From assembly GCF_016107285.1 (NCBI RefSeq), contig NZ_RCVQ01000009.1:62001-126000 (forward strand): a stretch of 64,000 nucleotides of DNA, read 5' to 3'. Shown here piece by piece: positions 1 to 10,696 of the stretch. The stretch's first letter is position 1. Each line of letters starts with the position of its first letter. The notes under the pieces were generated by a model. The model ran no database searches. It was not told where the DNA came from and saw only the letters and a program-made list of their open reading frames with translations. The stretch is from Roseomonas sp. KE0001. Lineage in GTDB: Bacteria > Pseudomonadota > Alphaproteobacteria > Acetobacterales > Acetobacteraceae. A program made the translations under genes and the position numbers.

Positions 1-224
1 ATCGTCCCTGAAGGCAGGAAGACCGCGGCCTGCTTGCCGAGGAGCGCGGCCATCCTGTCGCAGAGGGCATGCACGGTGGGATCGTCGCCATGCTGCTCGT
101 CACCCACCTCGGCGGCCATCATGGCCTCCTTCATGCCAGGGCTGGGCCGGGTCTGCGTGTCCGAATAGAGGTTGATGCGCACCGGCGGGGCGCCGGCCGG
201 CGGGCGGGCGGGGACATGGACCAT
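1..224 (-). CDS. Low-specificity L-threonine aldolase, N-terminal part (runs off the left edge)
   Basis: Only the first 74 codons are inside the window. They read as the start of a PLP-dependent threonine aldolase of the beta-eliminating lyase family, which splits L-threonine or L-allo-threonine into glycine and acetaldehyde. The visible protein has the family's opening 'INLYSDTQTRPSPGMKEAM', then 'GDEQHGDDPTVH' and 'KQAAVFLPSGT'. The PLP lysine lies beyond the edge. The ATG at 224 is preceded by an AAAGG Shine-Dalgarno-like stretch. A 133-base gap separates it from the upstream-lying end of ratA, so it may have its own promoter. Family assignment is confident; substrate preference cannot be told from this fragment. 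Confidence 0.85.
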   Translation of the reverse strand, partial: MVHVPARPPAGAPPVRINLYSDTQTRPSPGMKEAMMAAEVGDEQHGDDPTVHALCDRMAALLGKQAAVFLPSGT

Positions 225-357
225 GGGTTGCCTTTCAGCTCAGCAATGCGGTTCGTCCGGCCGGCTGCAGGCCCGGGAACCATGGCGTCCGGCTTCGCGG
301 GCGAGGAGGCGGGCAGGGCTCATGACAGTCGGAGACTGCCAGGGTGGTGCCCCGGCG

Positions 358-846
358 TCAGCCCCCCGCCGGGGATTTCTCGCCCAGTGGCCCGGCGGCG
401 GCGCGGTTCAGGCCGTCACGGCCATACAGCACCATGGCGCGCCGCTCGAAGGCCCGGACCATGAGACGCACGGCCTCATTGAAGACAACACCGATCACCG
501 CCTGCAGCAGGGCGCTGCGGAACTCGAAGTCGACGAAGAAGTCGACTTCGGTCCCTGCCTCCACGGGCCTGAACTTCCAGGTGTTGTTCAGATATCGGAA
601 GGGGCCGTTCTCGTACCGGACGCGGATCTCGCCGGGCCTCTCCAGTTCCACCCGGGAGCGAAAGGTCTCGCGGAACAGCTTGAAGCCGATGGTCAGGTCG
701 GCCAGAAGCTCCGTCTCGGTCTGCGACACGACCCTCGCCCCGACGCACCACGGCAGGAATTCAGGGTAGCGCCGGACATCGGCGACGAGGTTGAACAACT
801 GCTCGGGCGTATAGCGCAGGATGCGCTTCTCGGCATGGGTAGGCAT
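358..846 (-). CDS. ratA: RatA/Coq10-type START-domain protein
   Basis: A 162-residue single-domain protein of the polyketide cyclase/START-like superfamily. Alphaproteobacterial members are annotated either as ubiquinone-binding Coq10 homologues or as RatA-type toxins. The motif 'FNLVADVRRYPEFLPWC' near the N terminus and 'TEVDFFVDFEFRSALLQ' later are characteristic. The fold forms a hydrophobic cavity that probably binds a quinone or other lipid. Its ATG overlaps the TGA of lipA by one base (TGATG), so the two are translationally coupled. A respiratory quinone chaperone would fit the pyruvate dehydrogenase/lipoate context, but that role is inferred. There is no membrane segment or signal peptide. 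Confidence 0.85.
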   Translation of the reverse strand: MPTHAEKRILRYTPEQLFNLVADVRRYPEFLPWCVGARVVSQTETELLADLTIGFKLFRETFRSRVELERPGEIRVRYENGPFRYLNNTWKFRPVEAGTEVDFFVDFEFRSALLQAVIGVVFNEAVRLMVRAFERRAMVLYGRDGLNRAAAGPLGEKSPAGG

Positions 847-1859
847 CAGGCGGCGCTGGCCCGCAGCTTGGCATGGCGTGCGTCACGCAGGGCGGCGAAG
901 TCGCGGTCGGCGTGATAGGAGGACCGGGTCAGGGGCGTGGCGGAGACCAGCAGGAAGCCCTTGCCGCGCGCCATCCGCGCATAGTCCTCGAATTCGGCCG
1001 GCTCGACGAAGCGGTCGACGGCGGCATGCTTGACCGTCGGCTGCAGGTACTGGCCGATGGTCAGGAAGTCGATCTCGGCGCTGCGCATGTCGTCCATCAC
1101 CTGCAGCACCTCGAGCCGGGTCTCGCCCAGCCCGACCATGAGGCCGGACTTGGTGAAGATCCCGGCATCGAGATGCTTCACCCGGTCCAGCAGGCGCAGC
1201 GAATGATAGTAGCGCGCGCCGGGTCGGATGGTGGGATAGAGCTTGGGGACGGTTTCGAGATTATGGTTGAAGACATCGGGGCGCGCCGCCACGACAACCT
1301 CCAGCGCGCCATCCTTGCGCAGGAAGTCCGGGGTCAGGATCTCCACGGTGGTGTCCGGCGCGGCCAGGCGGATGGCGCCGATCACCGCGGCGAAATGCGC
1401 GGCGCCGCCATCGGGCAGATCGTCCCGGTCCACGCTGGTGATGACCACATGACGCAGGCCCAGCTGCGCCACCGCATCGGCGACACGGCGCGGCTCATCG
1501 GCGTCCAGATGCTTAGGCATGCCCGTGGTGATGTTGCAGAAGGAGCAGGCGCGGGTGCAGATCTCCCCCATGATCATCATGGTGGCATGGCGCTGCGACC
1601 AGCATTCCCCGATATTCGGGCAGGCCGCCTCCTCGCAGACCGTCACGAGCTTGTTCTCGCGCATCAGGTTGCGCGTCTCGTGATAGACGGGGTGCGTCGG
1701 CGCCTTGACGCGGATCCAGTCCGGCTTGCGCTTGATGGGATTGTCCGGCCGGTGCGCCTTCTCCGGATGCCGCAGAGGCTTTCCGACCGGCGCCGGGGCG
1801 CTTTCGGCATTGGAGACCGCGCCGCCGGCCCGGTGATCGATCAGGATGCGCGTAGCCAT
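846..1859 (-). CDS. lipA: Lipoyl synthase
   Basis: Radical-SAM enzyme that inserts two sulfur atoms into octanoyl groups on the lipoyl domains of 2-oxoacid dehydrogenases. Both iron-sulfur motifs are intact in the 337-residue protein: the auxiliary-cluster cysteines C75, C80 and C86 (CX4CX5C) and the radical-SAM cysteines C101, C105 and C108 (CX3CX2C). The C-terminal '[10 protein letters not shown]' supplies the conserved serine region that ligates the auxiliary cluster. It lies 105 bases downstream of lpd in the same direction and is coupled to ratA. Its neighbours PdhB and PdhC carry the lipoyl domains it modifies. The gap before it may hold a separate promoter ('TTTATA' on the minus strand near 1915). 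Confidence 0.97.
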   Translation of the reverse strand: MATRILIDHRAGGAVSNAESAPAPVGKPLRHPEKAHRPDNPIKRKPDWIRVKAPTHPVYHETRNLMRENKLVTVCEEAACPNIGECWSQRHATMMIMGEICTRACSFCNITTGMPKHLDADEPRRVADAVAQLGLRHVVITSVDRDDLPDGGAAHFAAVIGAIRLAAPDTTVEILTPDFLRKDGALEVVVAARPDVFNHNLETVPKLYPTIRPGARYYHSLRLLDRVKHLDAGIFTKSGLMVGLGETRLEVLQVMDDMRSAEIDFLTIGQYLQPTVKHAAVDRFVEPAEFEDYARMARGKGFLLVSATPLTRSSYHADRDFAALRDARHAKLRASAA

Positions 1860-1964
1860 TCGGGAATCCCGGTTGTGTAACGACGGCCGCGGCCAAGCCG
1901 CCGCAACCGCCCTCTATAAAGCCAGGCCACGCCCCATTGCGAGGCGCTTCCGGCTGTCCTGCCC

Positions 1965-3359
1965 CTAGATGTGGATCACCCGGCCATAGGCATCAAGCAC
2001 CGACTCATGCATGGCTTCCGAGACGGTGGGGTGGGGGAAGACCGTGTGCATCAGTTCCGCCTCGGTCGTCTCCAGGGTCCGGGCGATGGTGTAGCCCTGG
2101 ATCATCTCGGTCACCTCGGGGCCGACCATATGCGCCCCGAGCAACGCCCCGGTCCTGGCGTCGAAGACCGTCTTGACGAAGCCCTCCGGCTCGCCGAGGG
2201 CGATGGCCTTGCCATTGCCGATGAAGGGGAAACGCCCGACCCGGACCTCGTGGCCGAGCTCCCTGGCCTTGGCCTCGGTCAGGCCGACCGAGGCAACCTG
2301 CGGGCGGCAGTAGGTGCAGCCGGGGATGTTGGAGATCTCCACGGGGTGCGGATGCTGTCCGGCGATGGCCTCGACGACGACGATGCCCTCATGGCTGGCC
2401 TTGTGCGCCAGCCACGGCGCCCCCGTGAGATCGCCGATGGCGTAGACGCCATCCTCGCCCGTGCGGCCGTATTCATCGGTGATGACGTGGGTCTTCTCGA
2501 CCTTCACCTTGGTGCCTTCGAGGCCCAGATTCTCGACATTGCCGACGATGCCGACGGCCGAGATCAGGCGGTCGGCCTGGATCTCCGTGACCTTGTTGGC
2601 CGCCTCGATGACAGCGATCACCCCGTCGCCGGACTTGCGCACGCCCTGTACCCGGGCGCCGGTGATGACCTTCATGCCCTGCTTGGCGAAGGACTTCTGC
2701 ACGAAGGTGGAGACCTCGGCGTCCTCGACCGGCAGGATCCGGTCCATCACCTCGATCAGCGTGACCTCCGCGCCCATGTTCAGGAAGAAGGAGGCGAACT
2801 CGCTGCCGATGGCGCCGGAGCCGATCACGATCAGCTTCTTCGGCATGATGTCCGGTTGCAGGGCCTCGCGGTAGGACCAGATCAGCCTGCCGTCGGGCTC
2901 GATGCCGGGGATGACGCGGGCGCGGGCGCCCGTGGCCAGGATGATGTGCTTCGCCTGGATCTCGGCCACGGCCTTGCCGTCCTTGCTGACCGCGAGCCTG
3001 CCGGGGCCGGCGAGCTTGCCGTGCCCGTCGAACACCGTGACCTTGTTCTTCTTCAGCAGTCCCTTGACACCGGAGGAGAGCTGCGAGGCCACCTGCCGCG
3101 ACCGCTTCACCACCTTGGCGAAGTCGTAGCGGATATTGTCCGCCGCGAAGCCGTACTGATCCAGGCTGTGCAGCAGGTGGTTGATCTCGGAGGCGCGCAA
3201 CAGAGCCTTGGTCGGGATGCAACCCCAGTTCAGGCAGATGCCGCCGAGATGCTCGCGTTCCACCAGCGCGACCTTCATCTTCAACTGCGCGGCGCGGATG
3301 GCGGCGACATAGCCGCCAGGGCCGCCGCCCACCACCACCAGGTCGAACTGCTCGGCCAT
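1965..3359 (-). CDS. lpdA: Dihydrolipoamide dehydrogenase (E3)
   Basis: FAD enzyme that reoxidises the dihydrolipoamide of the E2 subunit with NAD+. The N-terminal 'VVVGGGPGGYVAA' is the FAD-binding dinucleotide fold. The redox-active disulfide pair is C42/C47 in 'GGICLNWGCIPTKAL', and the C-terminal 'HPTVSEAMHE' holds the His-Glu dyad. An in-frame start 8 codons upstream (3383) exists, but the ATG at 3359 has an AAGGA Shine-Dalgarno about 10 bases before it and gives the standard opening 'MAEQFDLVVVGGG' and 464 residues. It lies directly after the GNAT gene and is the last gene of the pdhABC block. It probably serves pyruvate dehydrogenase, and may also serve other 2-oxoacid dehydrogenases. 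Confidence 0.97.
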   Translation of the reverse strand: MAEQFDLVVVGGGPGGYVAAIRAAQLKMKVALVEREHLGGICLNWGCIPTKALLRASEINHLLHSLDQYGFAADNIRYDFAKVVKRSRQVASQLSSGVKGLLKKNKVTVFDGHGKLAGPGRLAVSKDGKAVAEIQAKHIILATGARARVIPGIEPDGRLIWSYREALQPDIMPKKLIVIGSGAIGSEFASFFLNMGAEVTLIEVMDRILPVEDAEVSTFVQKSFAKQGMKVITGARVQGVRKSGDGVIAVIEAANKVTEIQADRLISAVGIVGNVENLGLEGTKVKVEKTHVITDEYGRTGEDGVYAIGDLTGAPWLAHKASHEGIVVVEAIAGQHPHPVEISNIPGCTYCRPQVASVGLTEAKARELGHEVRVGRFPFIGNGKAIALGEPEGFVKTVFDARTGALLGAHMVGPEVTEMIQGYTIARTLETTEAELMHTVFPHPTVSEAMHESVLDAYGRVIHI

Positions 3360-3383
3360 GTCGTCCGGTTCCTTCGAGATCAC

Positions 3384-3866
3384 TCAGCCTGCGAGGGCGC
3401 GCAGCGCCTCGCCGGAGAGCCGTTGATCGGTCCATTCATTGCGCGGGATCGCGCCGATCCGCCGGTAGAAGGCGAGGGCCGGCTCGTTCCAGTCGAGCAC
3501 ATTCCATTCCATCCAGGCATGCCCCGCCTCCAGCGCATGGCGGGCCGCGGCGCGGAAGAAGGCGAGGCCGATGCCATGCCGGCGGAACTCCGGCTCGACA
3601 TAGACATCCTCGATCCAGAGGCCTGTCCTGCCGGCGAAGGTGCTGAAAGTCTCATACCAGAGGCAGATCCCGATGGCCTCGCCCTCGGCCTCCGCCAGCA
3701 GGCCCTGGATCCTGCGGGTCGCCAGCGCGCCATAATAGTCCTGCGCGCTGGCGGTCACCTCATGCTCCAGCTTCTCGTAAGCGGCCAGGGCCAGGATCAG
3801 GCGATGGACCGCCTCGGCGTCCCGGGGACGGAGGCCGCGCAGCGTGAAGCCGGAGGCTTCGCTCAC
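3384..3866 (-). CDS. GNAT-family N-acetyltransferase inside the pdh operon
   Basis: A small GNAT acetyltransferase of about 160 residues, resembling the diamine (spermidine/spermine-like) acetyltransferase group: '[28 protein letters not shown]' is cited here only by its first part '[12 protein letters not shown]', followed by '[19 protein letters not shown]' and the acetyl-CoA loop '[10 protein letters not shown]'. The GTG at 3866 overlaps the pdhC stop as GTGA, giving tight translational coupling. An upstream ATG at 3917 would overlap pdhC by 55 bases and is less likely. It sits between the E2 and E3 genes. The acceptor could be a polyamine or a protein; the sequence does not decide this. 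The proximity to acetyl-CoA production is suggestive but not proof of a link. Confidence 0.85.
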   Translation of the reverse strand: MSEASGFTLRGLRPRDAEAVHRLILALAAYEKLEHEVTASAQDYYGALATRRIQGLLAEAEGEAIGICLWYETFSTFAGRTGLWIEDVYVEPEFRRHGIGLAFFRAAARHALEAGHAWMEWNVLDWNEPALAFYRRIGAIPRNEWTDQRLSGEALRALAG

Positions 3867-5254
3867 AGCATCAGGCTCAGCGGGTCCTCGACCACCTTCT
3901 TGAAGGCGGCGATCCATTCCGCGGCCAGAGCGCCATCGACCACGCGATGATCGACGGAGAGGGTACAGGTCATCACCGTCGCGATGGTCAGGGCGCCGTC
4001 CTTCACCACCGGGCGCTGCTCACCCGCGCCGACCGCCAGGATGCCGGCCTGCGGCGGATTGATGATCGCGGCGAAGTCCTTCACCCCGTACATGCCCATG
4101 TTGGAGATGCTGAAGCCGCCGCCCTGGAACTCCTCCAGCTTGAGCTTGCCGGATTTGGCGCGGGCCGCCAGATCCTTCATCTCGGTGCTGATGGCCGCCA
4201 GGCCCTTCTGATCGGCCTTGCGGACGATCGGCGTGATCAGCCCGTCCGGGATCGAGACGGCGACCGAAATGTCCACATCCTGGTACTGGATGATGGCGTC
4301 ATCGGTCCAGCTCGCATTGACATTCGGGAACTGCCGCAGCACGCGCGCCGCCGCCTTGATGATGAGGTCGTTCACCGAGAGCTTGAAGGCGCCGGGACCG
4401 TCCTTCGGCGCGCGCGCGTTCAGGTCGGCCCGCAGCTTCAACAGCGCATCCAGCTCGATGTCCATCGAGACGTAGAAATGCGGCACCGTCGCCTTGCTCT
4501 CCGCCAGGCGCTTGGCGATGACCTTGCGCATGGAGGAATTCGGCACGGCGGTGTGCGGGGCCGTGATGGCGGGTGCGGCGGCCGGAGCCTTGGCCGGGAC
4601 AGGTGCCGGTGCCGGTGCCGGTGCCGCGGCGGGCTGCGCGGCGGCCGGGGCCGCCGCCGCCTTCCGGGGCTGGCCGGCGGCGGCCTCGACATCCGCCTTC
4701 ACGATCCGCCCATTCGGGCCCGAACCCTGAATGCCCGCCAGATCGAGGCCGGCCTGCTGCGCCATGCGGCGGGCGAGGGGGGAGGCGAAGACGCGCTCGC
4801 CCTCCTTCCCGGCCGCCGCGGCCTTGTTCTCGGGTGCCCCGCTCTCCGGCGCCCTGTTCTCGGGCATCCTATTCTCCGGCACCTTGTTCTCGGGCGCCGT
4901 CGCTGCCTTGGGCTGCTGCTCACCGGGGCCCGAGGCAGGCTTGCTGTCCGGGCTGATTTCCTGCTTCGGCGCCGCCTTCGGTCCGGCGGCCGCGTCGGCG
5001 GGAACCTCCTCGCCATCCTCGACCATGATGCCGATCAGGGCGTTGACCTTCACGCCCTCGGTGCCATCGGGGACCAGGATCTTGCCGAGGATGCCCTCAT
5101 CCACGGCCTCGAATTCCATCGTCGCCTTGTCGGTCTCGATCTCGGCCAGCACATCGCCGGACTTGACCGCCTCGCCTTCCTTCTTGAGCCAACGCGCCAG
5201 CGTCCCCTCGGTCATGGTCGGGGAGAGGGCGGGCATCAGGATGTTGGTGGCCAT
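3863..5254 (-). CDS. pdhC: Pyruvate dehydrogenase E2, dihydrolipoamide acetyltransferase
   Basis: Core subunit that transfers acetyl from lipoamide to CoA. The 463-residue chain has one lipoyl domain (residues 1-80, lipoyl Lys43 in '[11 protein letters not shown]'), an odd linker, a peripheral-subunit-binding domain at about 153-188 ('[17 protein letters not shown]'), an Ala/Pro linker at 199-232 and the catalytic domain from about 235. The active-site motif 'DHRVVDGA' gives His436 and Asp440. The linker at 121-144 is a run of five PEN-type pentapeptides, which is unusual. It begins 15 bases after pdhB and its stop overlaps the GTG of the GNAT gene. Confidence 0.97.
   Translation of the reverse strand: MATNILMPALSPTMTEGTLARWLKKEGEAVKSGDVLAEIETDKATMEFEAVDEGILGKILVPDGTEGVKVNALIGIMVEDGEEVPADAAAGPKAAPKQEISPDSKPASGPGEQQPKAATAPENKVPENRMPENRAPESGAPENKAAAAGKEGERVFASPLARRMAQQAGLDLAGIQGSGPNGRIVKADVEAAAGQPRKAAAAPAAAQPAAAPAPAPAPVPAKAPAAAPAITAPHTAVPNSSMRKVIAKRLAESKATVPHFYVSMDIELDALLKLRADLNARAPKDGPGAFKLSVNDLIIKAAARVLRQFPNVNASWTDDAIIQYQDVDISVAVSIPDGLITPIVRKADQKGLAAISTEMKDLAARAKSGKLKLEEFQGGGFSISNMGMYGVKDFAAIINPPQAGILAVGAGEQRPVVKDGALTIATVMTCTLSVDHRVVDGALAAEWIAAFKKVVEDPLSLML
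4823..4897 (-). repeat. Tandem 15-base repeat encoding PEN pentapeptides in pdhC
   Basis: Residues 120-144 of PdhC read as five consecutive pentapeptides, [20 protein letters not shown] and APENK, encoded by imperfect 15-base units. They replace part of the usual Ala/Pro-rich swinging-arm linker between the lipoyl and subunit-binding domains. The charged residues differ from the second linker at 199-232, which is pure Ala/Pro/Lys. Copy number could vary between strains by slippage or recombination. Confidence 0.8.
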
Positions 5255-5269
5255 GGTCCCGCTTCCCCT

Positions 5270-6685
<1,416 letters not shown>

Positions 6686-6688
6686 GGA

Positions 6689-7723
6689 TCAGCGGGCCTC
6701 CAGCAGGATGTCAGTCCAGAGCTCGCTCTCGTCGGGCTCCGGCGAGGTCTGGGCGAACTCGGCGGCATCGGCGACGATACGTTTCACCTCATCGTCCACC
6801 TTCTTCAGTTCCGCCTCGTCCAGACCGCTATCCAGGAGCCGCTTGCGCACCGTCTCGATGCAGTCATGCTGCTCCCGCATCTTCTGCACCTCCTCCCGCG
6901 TGCGGTACTTCGCGGGGTCGGACATCGAGTGGCCGCGATAGCGATAGGTCTGCATCTCCAGGATGTACGGACCCTTCCCCTCGCGGCAATGCGCCACGGC
7001 CCGCTCGCCGGCCTGCTTCACCGCCACGACGTCCATGCCGTCCACCTGCTCACCGGGGATACCCCAGGGCGCGCCGTCCTTCGAACGGTTCTTGGAAGCC
7101 GAGGCGCGGTCGGCGCTGGTGCCCATGCCGTACTTGTTGTTCTCGATGATGAAGACGACGGGCAGCTTGAAGAGCGCCGCGAGATTATAGCTCTCGAAAA
7201 CCTGGCCCTGGTTGGCCGCGCCGTCGCCGTAATAGGTCAGGCTGACATTGCCGTTGTCGCGGTACATGTTGGCGAAGGCCAGTCCGACGCCGAGCGAGAC
7301 CTGGGCGCCGACAATGCCGTGCCCGCCGTAGAATCCCTTTTCCCGGCTGAACATGTGCATGGAGCCGCCCTTGCCGCGCGAATAGCCGCCGCTGCGCCCC
7401 GTCAGCTCCGCCATCACGCCGCGCGCTTCCATGCCGGTGGCCAGCATGTGTCCATGGTCGCGATAGGAGGTGATGACCTGATCACCGGGCTGCAGGCAGA
7501 TCTGCATACCCACAACCACCGCCTCCTGGCCGATGTAGAGGTGGCAGAAGCCGCCGATCAGACCCATGCCGTAGAGCTGCCCGGCCTTCTCCTCGAAGCG
7601 GCGGATCAACAACATGTCCTGGTAGGCCTGAAGCAGCTGCTCCTGTGCCAATGAGGCCTCGGATGCCGGCGGAGCCCTCCTGCCGCGACGCTTGCTGGTG
7701 CCCGCTTCGGCGCTTTGGACCAT
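6689..7723 (-). CDS. pdhA: Pyruvate dehydrogenase E1 component, alpha subunit
   Basis: Alpha half of E1. The thiamine-diphosphate motif runs from 'GDGAANQGQVFESYN' to 'IIENNKYGMGT', and the family signature 'MLLIRRFEEKAGQLYGMG' is near the N terminus. An in-frame GTG at 7819 would add 32 residues. The ATG at 7723 is preferred because a GGAG sequence lies 7 bases upstream and because the resulting 344 residues, with a basic, disordered lead of about 35, match alphaproteobacterial E1-alpha proteins. It is the first gene of the pdhA-pdhB-pdhC-GNAT-lpd operon, so the promoter must lie upstream in the AT-rich stretch before 7870. Confidence 0.95.
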   Translation of the reverse strand: MVQSAEAGTSKRRGRRAPPASEASLAQEQLLQAYQDMLLIRRFEEKAGQLYGMGLIGGFCHLYIGQEAVVVGMQICLQPGDQVITSYRDHGHMLATGMEARGVMAELTGRSGGYSRGKGGSMHMFSREKGFYGGHGIVGAQVSLGVGLAFANMYRDNGNVSLTYYGDGAANQGQVFESYNLAALFKLPVVFIIENNKYGMGTSADRASASKNRSKDGAPWGIPGEQVDGMDVVAVKQAGERAVAHCREGKGPYILEMQTYRYRGHSMSDPAKYRTREEVQKMREQHDCIETVRKRLLDSGLDEAELKKVDDEVKRIVADAAEFAQTSPEPDESELWTDILLEAR

Positions 7724-7819
7724 CCGGCTGCTCCATCTTGTCGGCCGCCGCTCGGAATTGATCGCGGCGTCATCGTCGAGATACGTGTCCCGCGCCGGTC
7801 CTGCAAGTTCCTCGCTCAC

Positions 7820-7968
7820 GCTAAGTCACTGATGCTGCATTGCAATATAAAGATTAACCGAAATCAAGCTTATTCCGAATTCGAATCGAGCGCGCGCGCC
7901 TGCGGGGTCACGGATCGTTGATGGCGGGACGGCTCATCCCGTCCAGCCAGCCCTCATTCATTACCTCC
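7820..7968 (-). promoter_or_regulatory. AT-rich intergenic region before pdhA, after hutI
   Basis: A 149-base gap with a markedly AT-rich core (about 7835-7880) in otherwise GC-rich DNA. On the minus strand it reads through 'GCTTGATTTCGG' and 'TTTATATTGCAATGC', so it is the likely promoter region of the pdh operon. No confident -35/-10 pair could be assigned. A 6-bp inverted repeat (GGACGG at 7927-7932, CCGTCC at 7939-7944) just after hutI could weakly terminate the hut transcript, but it has no T-run. Confidence 0.45.
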
Positions 7969-9192
7969 TCAACCGGTGGGTTCCTCCCCGGCGTCGCGGC
8001 CCGCGACGACGCGGCCACAGCACGGATTGCCCCCGATCCAGTAGCAGAGCTCTGCCGGCCGGCCGATTCGGTAGAAGGCGAGGTCGGCGCGCAACCCGGC
8101 GCGGAGGCGTCCGCGGTCCCGCAACCCCAGCGCCGCCGCGGCCTGTCGCGTCACGCCAAGGAGCGCCTCGTTGACGGTGAGCCGGAACAGGGTGCAGGCC
8201 AGGTTGAGCATCAGGATCAGGGACCGGGCAGGGGAGGAGCCCGGATTCATGTCCGTGGCGATCGCCATGCGCAGTCCCGCCTCCCGCATGGCCGCGATAT
8301 CCGGATGGCGGGTCTCGCGGATGAAGTAGGTCGCGCCCGGCAGCAGAACCGCGACGGTCCCGGCCGCCGCCATCGCCCGGAAGCCGTCGGCGCCGGTGTA
8401 CTCCAGGTGATCGGCCGACAGCGCGGAGTGGCGCGCCGCCAGCGTGGCGCCGCCAAGATCCGAAAGCTGATCCGCGTGCAGCTTCACGGGCAGGCCGGCG
8501 GCACGGGCGGCGTCAAAGATCCGTCCGGTCTGGGCCGGAGAGAAGGCGATGCGCTCGCAGAAGGCATCCACGGCATCGGCGAGGCCGAGCCGCGCCGCCT
8601 CCGGAATGATCTCCCGCGCCACGAACTCCGTGTAGCCCTCGGCGCCACCCGGAAAATCGGGCGGCACGGCATGGGCGGCGAGGAGGGAGGTGCGCACGCT
8701 CAGCGGCCATTCGGCGCCGAGCCGGCGCGCCACCCGCAGCATCCGGAGTTCGGTGTCCCTGTCCAGCCCGTAGCCAGACTTGATCTCCACCGTGGTGACG
8801 CCTTCGGCCATCAGGCCGCGCAGCCGGGGGCGGGCCGAGGCGAGGAGATCCTCCTCGCTCGACCCGCGTGTTGCGCGCACGCTGGAGAAGATGCCGCCGC
8901 CGGCGCGGGCGATCTCCTCATAGGTCGCGCCTTCGAGGCGCTGCTCGAACTCGGCGGCCCGGTCGCCGCCGAACACCAGATGGGTGTGGCAGTCGATCAG
9001 CCCCGGCAGGATCCAGGCGCCGTTGCAGTCGACACTGTGCTGTGCCGGTCCCGGCAGGTCACGGCGGTGTCCCAGCCAGGCGATCATCCCATCCCGCACC
9101 GCCAGGGCGCCGTCGGTGACGATGCCCAGCGGGGCCTCCGGCGGGCCATCCATGGTGGCCAGGCTGGCATTGAGCCAGACGCGATCGAACAT
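7969..9192 (-). CDS. hutI: Imidazolonepropionase
   Basis: Third enzyme of histidine degradation; it hydrolyses 4-imidazolone-5-propionate to N-formimino-L-glutamate. The 407-residue protein is an amidohydrolase with the metal motif 'LIDCHTHLVFGGDRAAEFEQR' cited in part as 'DCHTHLVFGGDRA', the substrate region 'ATRGSSEEDL', 'EIKSGYGLDRDTELRML' and 'VKLHADQLSD'. It starts one base after the stop of hutH and ends the hutU-hutH-hutI operon. It is cytoplasmic with no signal peptide. Confidence 0.97.
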   Translation of the reverse strand: MFDRVWLNASLATMDGPPEAPLGIVTDGALAVRDGMIAWLGHRRDLPGPAQHSVDCNGAWILPGLIDCHTHLVFGGDRAAEFEQRLEGATYEEIARAGGGIFSSVRATRGSSEEDLLASARPRLRGLMAEGVTTVEIKSGYGLDRDTELRMLRVARRLGAEWPLSVRTSLLAAHAVPPDFPGGAEGYTEFVAREIIPEAARLGLADAVDAFCERIAFSPAQTGRIFDAARAAGLPVKLHADQLSDLGGATLAARHSALSADHLEYTGADGFRAMAAAGTVAVLLPGATYFIRETRHPDIAAMREAGLRMAIATDMNPGSSPARSLILMLNLACTLFRLTVNEALLGVTRQAAAALGLRDRGRLRAGLRADLAFYRIGRPAELCYWIGGNPCCGRVVAGRDAGEEPTG

Positions 9193-9193
9193 G

Positions 9194-10696
9194 TCAGACG
9201 GTCCCCGCCAGGGTGGAGAAGGCTCCGGCCTCGACCAGGGCCTTCACCGCGACGATGTCGGGCGCCATGTGACGGTCCTCATCCCAGGCCGCGGCGACGG
9301 CGCGGACCTCTGCCAGCACGGCCTCGAGCGCCGCGGAGGTGGCGGCGGGGCGGTGGAAGCCGACGCCCTGCGCCGCCGCCAGCAGTTCGATGGCCAGGAT
9401 GGCGGCGGTGTTGTCTGCCATCTCCGCCAGCCTGAGCCCGGCGCCGGTGGCCATGCTGACATGATCCTCCTGATTGGCGCTGGTCGGCAGGCTGTCGATG
9501 CTCCGTGGTGTCGACAGGGCCTTGTTCTCGCTGGCCAGGGCCGCCGCCGTCACCTGGGCGATCATGAAGCCGGAATTCAGCCCGCCCTCCCGCACCAGGA
9601 AGGCTGGCAGGCCGGAGAGGGCGGGGTCGATCAGCAGGGCGATGCGGCGCTCGGACAGGGCGCCGATCTCGGCCAGGGCCAGGGCGATGGTATCCGCCGC
9701 GAAGGCCACCGGTTCGGCATGGAAGTTGCCGCCCGAGAGCACCTCGCCCTCCGGCGTCACCAACGGATTGTCCGTCACCGCATTGGCCTCGCGCTCCAGC
9801 ACGCCGCCGGCCTGATCGAGAAGATCGAGGCAGGCGCCCATGACCTGCGGCTGGCAGCGCAGGCAGTAAGGATCCTGCACCCGGGGGTCGTCGCGCCGGT
9901 GGCTCTCGCGGATGGCGCTGCCGGCCAGCAGGCGGCGCAGCGTGGCGGCGACGCGGATCTGTCCCGGCTGGCCCCGCAGCGCGTGAATGCGCGGATCGAA
10001 GGGCGTGTCGGAGCCGCGCGCGGCATCGACGCTCAGAGCGCCGGCCACGAGCCCGCTGCCCAGCAGCGCCTGCGCCCTGAAGAGGCCCACCAGCGCCAGG
10101 GCCGTGGAGACCTGGGTGCCGTTGAGCAGCGCCAGGCCCTCCTTGGGTCCGAGTTGCAGGGGCTCCAGCCCCGCGTGACGGAGCGCCGCGGCCCCCGGCA
10201 GGCGCGCCTCTCCCAGCATGGCCTCGCCCTCGCCGATCAGCACCAGGGAGAGATGGGCGAGCGGCGCCAGATCGCCGGAGGCGCCGACCGAGCCCTTCGA
10301 GGGAATGACCGGCAGGATCCCGGCATTCAGCAGGCCCAGCAGGTGGGAGATGACGACGGGCCGCACGGCCGAGGCGCCGCGCGCGAGCGACAGGGCCTTG
10401 AGCGCCAGGATCAGCCGCACCACGGGCGCCGGCAGGGGAGAGCCGATGCCGGCCGCGTGGCTGCGCAGCAGATTGCCCTGCAGCCTGACCAGCTCGGCGG
10501 GGGGAATGCGGGTGCTGGCCATCTTCCCGAAGCCGGTGTTGACGCCATAGAGCGCCTCGCCTTCCGCGATGCGCTCGGCCAGGGCGGCGACCGAGGTCTC
10601 CACCGCCGCCTCCCAGCCGGCCGGGAGCGCGAGGGGCTCGCCCGCCATGATGGCGCGCAACGCGGGAAGGGTGATCCCGCCGGGCGTGACGATCAT
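9194..10696 (-). CDS. hutH: Histidine ammonia-lyase
   Basis: First enzyme of histidine degradation; it removes ammonia from L-histidine to give urocanate. The Ala-Ser-Gly triad that cyclises into the MIO cofactor is residues 139-141 in '[16 protein letters not shown]'. The catalytic Tyr50 lies in '[10 protein letters not shown]'. The length of 500 residues is normal. The ATG overlaps the hutU stop (ATGA), and hutI follows one base after its own stop, so the three enzymes are co-translated. Confidence 0.98.
   Translation of the reverse strand: MIVTPGGITLPALRAIMAGEPLALPAGWEAAVETSVAALAERIAEGEALYGVNTGFGKMASTRIPPAELVRLQGNLLRSHAAGIGSPLPAPVVRLILALKALSLARGASAVRPVVISHLLGLLNAGILPVIPSKGSVGASGDLAPLAHLSLVLIGEGEAMLGEARLPGAAALRHAGLEPLQLGPKEGLALLNGTQVSTALALVGLFRAQALLGSGLVAGALSVDAARGSDTPFDPRIHALRGQPGQIRVAATLRRLLAGSAIRESHRRDDPRVQDPYCLRCQPQVMGACLDLLDQAGGVLEREANAVTDNPLVTPEGEVLSGGNFHAEPVAFAADTIALALAEIGALSERRIALLIDPALSGLPAFLVREGGLNSGFMIAQVTAAALASENKALSTPRSIDSLPTSANQEDHVSMATGAGLRLAEMADNTAAILAIELLAAAQGVGFHRPAATSAALEAVLAEVRAVAAAWDEDRHMAPDIVAVKALVEAGAFSTLAGTV

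Noticed and set aside
1971-3950. A 659-codon open frame on the plus strand opposite lpd and the GNAT gene
   Set aside because: Complementary-frame artefact of codon bias in well-supported genes.
4564-4660. Low-complexity GGTGCCGGTGCC-like repeat in pdhC
   Set aside because: It encodes the normal Ala/Pro swinging-arm linker of E2 (residues 199-230) and needs no special explanation.
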